A program made the position numbers and the translations under genes. Below the pieces are notes generated by a model, which searched no databases, was not told where the DNA came from, and worked only from the letters and a program-made list of their open reading frames with translations. From Winogradskyella sp. MH6 (GTDB lineage Bacteria; Bacteroidota; Bacteroidia; Flavobacteriales; Flavobacteriaceae), in NCBI RefSeq assembly GCF_022810765.1, contig NZ_CP094494.1, positions 1,426,001 to 1,490,000 on the forward strand: a DNA stretch of 64,000 bases. The letters are read 5' to 3'. The stretch's first letter is position 1. Each line of letters starts with the position of its first letter. This document shows, piece by piece, positions 18,059 to 24,941 of the stretch.

Positions 18059-19378
18059 ATGAGAAAAAGCTTATTTACTCTAGCGCTCTTGTTGTTTGTT
18101 GGTTCTTTTGCCAATGCACAGCAGGTGGAATTTGAGGAGTACGATTTAGACAATGGAATGCACGTTATCTTGCATCAGGATAATTCAGCTCCTGTAGTCA
18201 CAGTATCTGTAATGTATCATGTAGGTGCAAAAGATGAAAACCCTGAGCGTACAGGTTTTGCTCACTTTTTTGAGCATTTATTATTTGAAGGAACTGAAAA
18301 CATCCCTCGTGGGGAATGGTTTAATATTGTAACATCAAACGGTGGTAGCAACAATGCAAATACTACAGATGACAGAACATACTATTACGAAGTATTTCCT
18401 TCTAACAGTGTAGAGTTAGGATTATGGATGGAGTCTGAAAGATTAATGCATCCAGTAATTAATCAAATAGGTGTTGATACTCAAAACGAAGTTGTTAAAG
18501 AAGAAAAACGCCTTCGTGTAGATAACCAACCTTATGGTAACTTGTTGGCTGAGGTTAAGAAGCGCATGTTTAAGGTACACCCTTACAGATGGGCTACAAT
18601 TGGTTCTATGGATCACTTAGATGCTGCAACTTTAGAAGAATTTCAGGCATTCAATAAAAAATTCTATGTACCAAATAATGCTGTGTTAGTTGTTGCTGGT
18701 GATATTGATAAGCCACAGGTTAAGAAAATGATTCAGGATTATTTTGGACCAATTCCAAGAGGTGAGGAAATTAAAAGAGATCTTCCAAAAGAAGCGCCTA
18801 TTACTGAGTCTATGAGAGATAAGACTTACGATCCAAATATTCAAATACCTGCAGTAATAGCTGCTTATAGAACACCATCTTTTAAAAGTAGAGATGCCTA
18901 TGTTTTAGATATGATCTCTAGCTACTTAAGTGGAGGGAAAAGCTCTGTTTTGTACAAGAAAATGGTAGATGAGCAAAAGCAGGCCTTAGCTGTTCAGGCT
19001 GTTAATATTAGCCAAGAGGATTATGGTATCTATGCATTATTTGCTCTACCATTGGGAGATGTGTCTTTAGATACATTAATTACTGAGATGGATGAGGAAA
19101 TTGTAAAAATCCAAGAAGAGTTAATCTCTGAGCGCGATTATGAAAAACTTCAAAATCAGTTTGAGAACCAATTTGTAAATTCAAATTCTAGTATAGAAGG
19201 AATTGCTAACTCTTTAGCGAGATATTATATGCTATATGAAAATGTAAATTTAATCAACAATGAAATAGACATCTATCGCTCTATTACAAGAGAAGAAATG
19301 AGAGACGTTGCTAAGAAGTATTTAAACCCTAATCAACGCATAATCTTAGAGTACTTACCAAAGAAAGATGATCAATAA
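18059..19378 (+). CDS. Exported M16-family zinc metallopeptidase, catalytic partner
   Basis: A 439-residue protein with a signal peptide ending GSFANAQQ. The inverted zinc motif HxxEH is intact (H69-F-F-E72-H73), with a distal Glu in the NEVVKEEKRLRVDN block, as in pitrilysin/processing-peptidase family members. The C-terminal half has the second M16 domain but carries LYKKMVDEQKQ where the Arg/Tyr substrate-binding pair of the non-catalytic subunit would be. The next gene encodes an M16 protein with the complementary features, so the two probably form a heterodimer in the periplasm that degrades peptides. The reading frames overlap or lie within a few bases, depending on the start chosen for the second gene. 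Confidence 0.92.
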   Translation: MRKSLFTLALLLFVGSFANAQQVEFEEYDLDNGMHVILHQDNSAPVVTVSVMYHVGAKDENPERTGFAHFFEHLLFEGTENIPRGEWFNIVTSNGGSNNANTTDDRTYYYEVFPSNSVELGLWMESERLMHPVINQIGVDTQNEVVKEEKRLRVDNQPYGNLLAEVKKRMFKVHPYRWATIGSMDHLDAATLEEFQAFNKKFYVPNNAVLVVAGDIDKPQVKKMIQDYFGPIPRGEEIKRDLPKEAPITESMRDKTYDPNIQIPAVIAAYRTPSFKSRDAYVLDMISSYLSGGKSSVLYKKMVDEQKQALAVQAVNISQEDYGIYALFALPLGDVSLDTLITEMDEEIVKIQEELISERDYEKLQNQFENQFVNSNSSIEGIANSLARYYMLYENVNLINNEIDIYRSITREEMRDVAKKYLNPNQRIILEYLPKKDDQ

Positions 19379-19385
19379 AATAAAA

Positions 19386-21479
19386 ATGAATAGTAATATG
19401 AAAACTAAAATATCAGCATTTGTTGTATTGTTTTTAATGGCAGTAGGTGCGGTAAATGCGCAAATAGATAGATCTAAACAACCAAAACCAGGTCCTTCTC
19501 CAAAGATTACGTTAGAAAAACCAGGTGAATTTAAGTTAAAAAACGGTATCGAAGTTTTAGTAGTAGAGAACCATAAATTACCAAGAGTTTCTATCTCTTT
19601 AAGAATTGATAACAAACCAATTGCCGAAGGAAATAAAGCTGGTGTATCTAGTATTCTAGGTGCTATGTTAGGAAACGGAACCACTACAATACCTAAAGAT
19701 GAATTTAATGATGAAATCGATTTTTTAGGAGCTAGATTAAGTTTTGGTTCTCAAAGTGCCTATGCAAGCTCACTTTCAAAATATTCTGATAGAATAATTG
19801 AGTTAATGGCAGATGCGGCAATAAACCCATTATTAACTAAAGAGGAATTTGAGAAGGAAAAAGAGAAGCTTATCGAAAGTCTTAAATCAGACAAAAAGAG
19901 TGTTGATGCCGTAGCAAGTAGAGTTGGTTCTGCGTTGTCTTATGGTGTAAAGCATCCTTACGGAGAGTTTGTTACAGAAGAAACAGTAAACAATATTGAG
20001 TTTGGTGATGTTTTAGCATTTTATGAAAAATACTTTAATCCTAACAATGCCTATTTAGTTATAGTTGGAGATGTTGAAATGGGTGATGTTAAACGAAAAA
20101 TAAAAGACTATTTTGGTAAGTGGGAAAAATCTGCAGGAGTAGAAACTACAATACCAGCACCAATGCAAAATGCACAATACACACAAATTAATTTTGTGGA
20201 TATGCCAAATGCTGTACAGTCTAATATTTCTTTGACAAACAATGTAGATTTTAAAATGAATGACGAAGATTACCATGCAGTTTTAATCGCAAATAAAATT
20301 TTAGGTGGTGGTTTTGGTAGTTATTTAAATATGAATCTTCGTGAAGAGCACGGTTATACTTACGGAGCTCGTACAAGTATAAGTCCAAGTAGATATGGTG
20401 CGTCTCGTTTTACAGCTGGTGCAGCAGTTAGAAATATGGTAACAGATAGCGCAGTTGTAGAAACACTAAAGGAAATTAATAGAATTAAAACGGAACCAGT
20501 AGAAACCAAAGATTTAGAAAATGCTAAAGCTAAATATGTTGGTGATTTTATTCTAGATTTAGAAAGCCCGAGAACTATTGCAAACTATGCTTTAAATATC
20601 AAATTAAACAATTTACCAGAAGACTTTTATTCTACGTATTTAGCTAAGATTAACGCTGTTACTAAAGAAGATGTTATGCGTGTAGCTAACAAACACTTTA
20701 GACCAGAAAATGCACGTATAGTGGTTGTTGGTAAAGGAAGTGATGTGATAGAAAATCTTGAAAAAACAGGAATTCCTATTAAGTATTACGATGCTTATGC
20801 AAATGCTACAGAAAAACCAGTTTTTTCTAAGCCATTACCAGAAGGTTTAACAGCAGAGACTGTTATTAAAAACTATGTTAAGGCCATTGGAGGTGAAGAA
20901 AACCTTAGAAAGGTTAATACTACTTTGGTCAAAGCAGAGATGACTATTCCAGGGGCGCCATTTAAGCCTATTGCTACTACGAAGCAAATGGCACCAAACA
21001 AATTTAAAATGGAAGTTGTTGCAGAAGGTATGGGAACCTTAATGAAACAAAACTTCGATGGAACTAATGGTTACATGGAACAACAAGGAAGAAAGATACC
21101 TATGGAAGATAAAGAACTATCTTCTAGAAAGTCTAATAAGGGTCTTTTTGAGGAATTGTATATGGAATCTTCAACTATAGAGTTAGAAAGCATTACAATG
21201 GTTGAAGGAAAAGACGCATACAAAATAAAAGAAACTAAGGACGATACAACGTCTTACAGATATTACGATGTAGAAACAGGTTACTTAATAAGAACAGAAT
21301 CTACGACTGAGGCTCAAGGACAGTCTATAACAACAGTTGTAGATTACTCTAACTACAAAGAAGTAGATGGTGTAATGATGCCGTATACTATGAAAGTTAC
21401 TGCAGGTCCACAAGCGTTTACTTTTGAGACTACAGAAGTAAAAATAAACGAAGGAGTAACAGCAGAAGATTTTAATTAA
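19386..21479 (+). CDS. Exported M16-family peptidase-like protein, non-catalytic partner with extra C-terminal domain
   Basis: 697 residues. Signal peptide MKTKISAFVVLFLMAVGAVNAQ follows a few residues after the ATG at 19386; an in-frame ATG at 19368 overlaps the upstream gene and one at 19398 is equally possible. The HxxEH zinc motif is missing in the N-terminal M16 domain (the region reads NKAGVSSILGAMLGNGT), but the Arg/Tyr motif R319-EEHGYT-Y326 of non-catalytic M16B subunits is present. Beyond about residue 480 is an extra domain of roughly 210 residues (TAETVIKNYVKAIGGEENLR, YLIRTESTTEAQGQSITTVV) that resembles outer-membrane lipoprotein-sorting (LolA-like) folds. A strong terminator follows, closing the two-gene operon. 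Confidence 0.88.
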   Translation: MNSNMKTKISAFVVLFLMAVGAVNAQIDRSKQPKPGPSPKITLEKPGEFKLKNGIEVLVVENHKLPRVSISLRIDNKPIAEGNKAGVSSILGAMLGNGTTTIPKDEFNDEIDFLGARLSFGSQSAYASSLSKYSDRIIELMADAAINPLLTKEEFEKEKEKLIESLKSDKKSVDAVASRVGSALSYGVKHPYGEFVTEETVNNIEFGDVLAFYEKYFNPNNAYLVIVGDVEMGDVKRKIKDYFGKWEKSAGVETTIPAPMQNAQYTQINFVDMPNAVQSNISLTNNVDFKMNDEDYHAVLIANKILGGGFGSYLNMNLREEHGYTYGARTSISPSRYGASRFTAGAAVRNMVTDSAVVETLKEINRIKTEPVETKDLENAKAKYVGDFILDLESPRTIANYALNIKLNNLPEDFYSTYLAKINAVTKEDVMRVANKHFRPENARIVVVGKGSDVIENLEKTGIPIKYYDAYANATEKPVFSKPLPEGLTAETVIKNYVKAIGGEENLRKVNTTLVKAEMTIPGAPFKPIATTKQMAPNKFKMEVVAEGMGTLMKQNFDGTNGYMEQQGRKIPMEDKELSSRKSNKGLFEELYMESSTIELESITMVEGKDAYKIKETKDDTTSYRYYDVETGYLIRTESTTEAQGQSITTVVDYSNYKEVDGVMMPYTMKVTAGPQAFTFETTEVKINEGVTAEDFN

Positions 21480-21504
21480 AATCAATAGAACTCATATAAG
21501 TTTA

Positions 21505-21533
21505 AAAACCGAAGTGAAAGCTTCGGTTTTTTT
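21505..21533. terminator. Bidirectional terminator between M16 operon and EamA gene
   Basis: AAAACCGAAG (21505-21514) and CTTCGGTTTT (21521-21530) form a perfect 10-bp stem with a 6-base loop and T runs on both strands. It lies between convergent genes. Confidence 0.85.
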
Positions 21534-22410
21534 ATGCTTTACGTTTATGTGATAAATAGACTCCAACTAAGATTAGAAGCGCTGCCAACCCTTGAATAAG
21601 ACTAAAAGATTCACCATCCAAAATTCCCCAAATTAATGCGGTTACAGGAATAATATAAGTTACAGAAGACGCAAAAACAGGAGTAGATATTTGTACGAGC
21701 TTATTAAAAACTACTTTAGCTATGGCTGTGCCAAAAACAGAAAGAATGGCTACAAAACCTAATGACTTAACCAAATCAGGATGGTTTAATCGTTCTGAAG
21801 TAAAAAATCCAGAAAACAGTAATACAATTAATGCTGGTATTATAATAAAAGCATAGTTACCTGCAGCAATAGCTAAAGGCTTTACATCTTGTAGATAGCG
21901 TTTTATAATATTGACGTTTGCAGCATACATAAGTGTAGAAGCAATAACAAAACCAGCATACAGATAATTTTGATTTGGGTTAAGTTCAGAACCTTTTAAA
22001 ATTAAAATGGCAGTACCTATAAATCCGACAATTACACCTATAATTTGTCGTTTTGTAGATACAATTTTAAAAACAGCAAAGCCAAGGATTATTGTATTTA
22101 AGGGCACTAACGAATTTAAGATTGAAGCAACAGCACTATCAATTTCAGTTTCTGCAATAGCAAAGAGGAAAGCAGGAAAGAAAGAGCCTAGCAAACCAGA
22201 CAAAAGAAGCCACTTCCATTTAGATTTTGGGACATGTTTTAAATGATAAAACCCTGCCAATAATAAAATTACTCCTGTAAAAATAGTTCTTAAAGCGCCT
22301 AGTTGAAAAGGGGTAAGCCCTAATAACGATTTTTTAATAAGAATAAATGAACTTCCCCAAATAACGGAAAGGATGAGGAGGTAAATCCATTTTATGTTAG
22401 GGTTTTTCAT
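21532..22410 (-). CDS. EamA-family (drug/metabolite transporter superfamily) permease
   Basis: A 292-residue inner-membrane protein with about ten hydrophobic helices in two EamA repeats. Family features include the early Trp-Gly-Ser-Ser (LLILSVIWGSSFILIKKSL) and the second-repeat helix starting YAANVNIIKRYLQ. EamA members export amino acids, metabolites or drugs; the substrate here cannot be told. The ATG at 22410 is followed by a short positive segment and the first helix. Monocistronic by position: convergent with the M16 operon, divergent from the lipoprotein gene at 22506. Confidence 0.88.
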   Translation of the reverse strand: MKNPNIKWIYLLILSVIWGSSFILIKKSLLGLTPFQLGALRTIFTGVILLLAGFYHLKHVPKSKWKWLLLSGLLGSFFPAFLFAIAETEIDSAVASILNSLVPLNTIILGFAVFKIVSTKRQIIGVIVGFIGTAILILKGSELNPNQNYLYAGFVIASTLMYAANVNIIKRYLQDVKPLAIAAGNYAFIIIPALIVLLFSGFFTSERLNHPDLVKSLGFVAILSVFGTAIAKVVFNKLVQISTPVFASSVTYIIPVTALIWGILDGESFSLIQGLAALLILVGVYLSHKRKA

Positions 22411-22505
22411 GCAAAAATTTCCTTAAGACTCACAAAAATCGTTAATTCTTTCGCAAGAAACATCAATATTTATTAGATTTATCCAAAATTTAAGAGTTAT
22501 TACTT

Positions 22506-23024
22506 ATGAAAAAATTTAAGAATATAATCGTTGCTTCTGCACTGCTTTTAGCTTTAACGTCTTGTAAAGACAAAGCTGAGCCAGAAGTGAAAACTGTAGA
22601 TGTTGAGGTAGGTGCTAAAGAAGTTGCCAGTACTTTAGACCCTAATGCAACTTATGCTAAAGTAGAATTTGGAATTGAAGGTATGACCTGTGCAGTAGGA
22701 TGTGCAAAAACTATTGAAAAGAAAATGGCTAAAATGGATGGTGTAAAATCTGCAAAAGTAGATTTTGACAAACGTTTAGCAATGGTTGAGTATGATGAGG
22801 CTAAAGTAACACCAAAATCTTTAGAGGAGGCAGTTGCTAAAGTTAGTGATGTATACAAAGTAAAAGACATGAAGGTTGTAGATGGCTTTGGTGGTGAGGC
22901 AAAAAAATGTAAAGAAGATTGTAATAAAGCATGCTGTGCTGACAAAACAGAAGCAGAAAAGAAAGCTTGTAAAGAAGACTGTAAAAAGCCATGCTGTAAA
23001 AAAGAAGAAAACAAAACTGAATAG
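22506..23024 (+). CDS. Heavy-metal-associated (HMA) domain lipoprotein with Cys-rich tail
   Basis: 172 residues. The lipoprotein signal ends LLLALTSC with lipidated C20. Residues about 52-122 form an HMA fold with the metal-binding pair C62 and C66 in GMTCAVGCAK; the spacing is C-x3-C rather than the usual C-x2-C. The tail holds two near-identical units, KCKEDCNKACC (135-144) and ACKEDCKKPCC (155-164), giving eight more cysteines in a C-x3-C-x3-CC pattern. This suggests a periplasmic or outer-membrane-facing metal buffer, perhaps for copper or zinc (inference). No metal transporter gene adjoins it. Confidence 0.85.
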   Translation: MKKFKNIIVASALLLALTSCKDKAEPEVKTVDVEVGAKEVASTLDPNATYAKVEFGIEGMTCAVGCAKTIEKKMAKMDGVKSAKVDFDKRLAMVEYDEAKVTPKSLEEAVAKVSDVYKVKDMKVVDGFGGEAKKCKEDCNKACCADKTEAEKKACKEDCKKPCCKKEENKTE

Positions 23025-23044
23025 TAGTTTTTTACTACAAATAA

Positions 23045-23076
23045 AAAAACGCTGTCCTTTTAAGGATAGCGTTTTT
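23045..23076. terminator. Bidirectional terminator after the HMA lipoprotein gene
   Basis: AAAAACGCTGTCCTT (23045-23059) pairs with AAGGATAGCGTTTTT (23062-23076) with a single G-U pair and a tight loop. T runs on both strands serve the convergent genes. Confidence 0.85.
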
Positions 23077-23079
23077 GTT

Positions 23080-23445
23080 TTAAGCTAATACTTGTAAAAA
23101 CACAAAAGCAAGTACAATACAACCTATAGGCAATAACCATAACAAATAAATTGAAGGGGTCTTTGACCTAGATTTAGCATTCAGTATATTTCTTTTTTTT
23201 CCGTTATAGCGCATCCAGTTTTTAAACATAATAAAAAGTGAAGCTAAGCTAAATAATATCCAAAATTTGTTTGATGAGATAGAGTTTATCTTCATCTGTG
23301 TAGCAAAGGCCATAAAGAAAGTACCTAAAGCCATCAGTATTGAAAGCTCTAATACATTTATATAAAATAGTGCTATCGTTAAGCTACGTTTACCTAATCG
23401 CTTTTTGTAGTAGTTTAAAATGGCTATATAATAGTTGTCTAGCAT
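23080..23445 (-). CDS. Small membrane protein of unknown function
   Basis: 121 residues from the ATG at 23445 (MLDNYYIAILNYYKKRLGKR); the longer frame opens at a TTG inside a terminator and is unlikely. Three hydrophobic stretches are visible (IALFYINVLELSILMALGTF, FWILFSLASLFIMF, and a C-terminal IYLLWLLPIGCIVLAFVFLQ), separated by a basic loop (NGKKRNILNAKSRSKT). I do not recognise the family. It follows the terminator of the TonB/DUF5689 operon and is therefore probably transcribed alone. Confidence 0.6.
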   Translation of the reverse strand: MLDNYYIAILNYYKKRLGKRSLTIALFYINVLELSILMALGTFFMAFATQMKINSISSNKFWILFSLASLFIMFKNWMRYNGKKRNILNAKSRSKTPSIYLLWLLPIGCIVLAFVFLQVLA

Positions 23446-23454
23446 AGTGTGTTT

Positions 23455-23486
23455 AAAAAACAAAACCTACTATTAAGCAGGTTTTG
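23455..23486 (-). terminator. Rho-independent terminator of the TonB receptor/DUF5689 operon
   Basis: CAAAACCT (23461-23468) pairs perfectly with AGGTTTTG (23479-23486); on the minus strand the stem is followed by six T residues. It lies 24 bases past the DUF5689 gene stop. Confidence 0.75.
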
Positions 23487-23509
23487 TAAATATAGTTGTT
23501 ATAAGTTTA

Positions 23510-24934
23510 TTATAAACCTAATACAGTAACGTTGTCTAATTCAAAAGTTGCAGCTGCAGATGAAGTAGAAGTGTATTTAAATGCAATGTATAACATTTGT
23601 CCATCAGCACTAGAAACATCAATACTACCAGAGTTTGTCCAGGTATTCCAGCTATTAGCATTAGGATCCATAGTTGCATCTAACATTGTCCAAGTACCAT
23701 TAGAGTTAGGGTCACCACCAGAATAATCTGTAGACATATATACTTCTAAATCGTTTCCGTCGTAACGCTTATCAGTTTCAAAGAAAAAGAAAGTGTTAGT
23801 AACAGCAGATAAATCTATAGCTTCAGAAATTAACCAATCTTCATTTTCTTGAGCACCACCAGAATAACCATTCATGTAAGCACTTGGTGCTGGGTTTCCA
23901 AAGTTAGTTGTTCCCCATACTTGCGCACCTGTAACGTTAAAAGTTGTCCATTGGCTTAATCCACCATCAAAACCATCTTCAAAAACAACAGTAAAATCAT
24001 TGATATCTAATGGCATACAACGTGCATTGCTAAACTCAACATCACTAAGCTCATTGATTAATAGAACTAAATCATCTCCACCATAAGATTTTAAAACTAC
24101 TGCAGAAATAGTTCCTCCTTGAGTTGGTAATGGAGTGTTATAGAAATTAGCAAAAGAACTAGTCTCTACCAAGAAGTTAGAATAACCAAATCCTTCACAA
24201 GCTTGAAGCGTTCTTCTGGTATCAAAATCTTCAGTTGGGTCTCCATAAGTACTACCTTCTAAATTCTCTGGGAATTGAACGTCTGTTGCAGTTACAAAAA
24301 ATCCTACATGTCCTTCGTTTATTTCAGAAAGATTAACCTGTAAAGGAACAATAGTTTCTGTTACTTCAGATCTAAAAATCTTAGTTGGTATTTGGTTTGC
24401 AGTAAATTGACCTACTTGATCACCATCTGGCTTACCACCTACAGAGATAACTTCGTTAGAATTGTAACCAACATACATGTCCTTAAGTTTTACATATACC
24501 TCACGCCCAATATTAAATTGGTTGTATGAGTCAACTTGATTTAAGAGAACACCAATTGCAGCTGTTGGATTTTCAGGTGCATCTTGCATATAAAATTCTT
24601 TGTAAAAGTTACCAGTAGCATCAGAAGAAGTTACATAACCTTTAACAACTAAGTTGTCAGGAATTTGAATGAAGTGGTCGTAATCAAAACCACTTTGCCC
24701 ATCTTCGTATGCTTGGTAAAGTGCTTTTAAATCTGCTATTGAAATTTCAGTTAAAGTACCTGCATTCAAATCAGCCATGATTTGTACTAAACCAGCGTTT
24801 TCTTCATTTCCTAAGCTGTTAGGAATACTGTAATCGTCATCTTCAACACAAGATGTAATTGAGATACTTGCAAAGATGGCAAGTAAGAGTGTTAATAATT
24901 TAGTTGTTTTCATAATTTGAAATTTATTTTTCAT
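23510..24934 (-). CDS. DUF5689-domain lipoprotein with C-terminal choice-of-anchor J-like domain
   Basis: 474 residues from the ATG at 24934; an upstream in-frame start overlaps the receptor gene and an internal ATG at 24913 is also possible. The signal ends IFASISITSC, a lipobox. The central part (VVKGYVTSSDATGNFYKEFY, GREVYVKLKDMYVGYN) matches the DUF5689 family, an OB-like domain of Bacteroidota surface lipoproteins. The C-terminal part (FEDGFDGGLSQWTTFNVTG, NEDWLISEAIDLS) matches the cleaved-adhesin/choice-of-anchor J beta-sandwich. It is co-transcribed with a TonB receptor, an arrangement like SusD-type substrate-binding lipoproteins, and faces an exported nuclease gene. It probably helps bind a polymer at the cell surface (inference). 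Confidence 0.82.
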   Translation of the reverse strand: MKNKFQIMKTTKLLTLLLAIFASISITSCVEDDDYSIPNSLGNEENAGLVQIMADLNAGTLTEISIADLKALYQAYEDGQSGFDYDHFIQIPDNLVVKGYVTSSDATGNFYKEFYMQDAPENPTAAIGVLLNQVDSYNQFNIGREVYVKLKDMYVGYNSNEVISVGGKPDGDQVGQFTANQIPTKIFRSEVTETIVPLQVNLSEINEGHVGFFVTATDVQFPENLEGSTYGDPTEDFDTRRTLQACEGFGYSNFLVETSSFANFYNTPLPTQGGTISAVVLKSYGGDDLVLLINELSDVEFSNARCMPLDINDFTVVFEDGFDGGLSQWTTFNVTGAQVWGTTNFGNPAPSAYMNGYSGGAQENEDWLISEAIDLSAVTNTFFFFETDKRYDGNDLEVYMSTDYSGGDPNSNGTWTMLDATMDPNANSWNTWTNSGSIDVSSADGQMLYIAFKYTSTSSAAATFELDNVTVLGL

Positions 24935-24941
24935 AGTTTTT

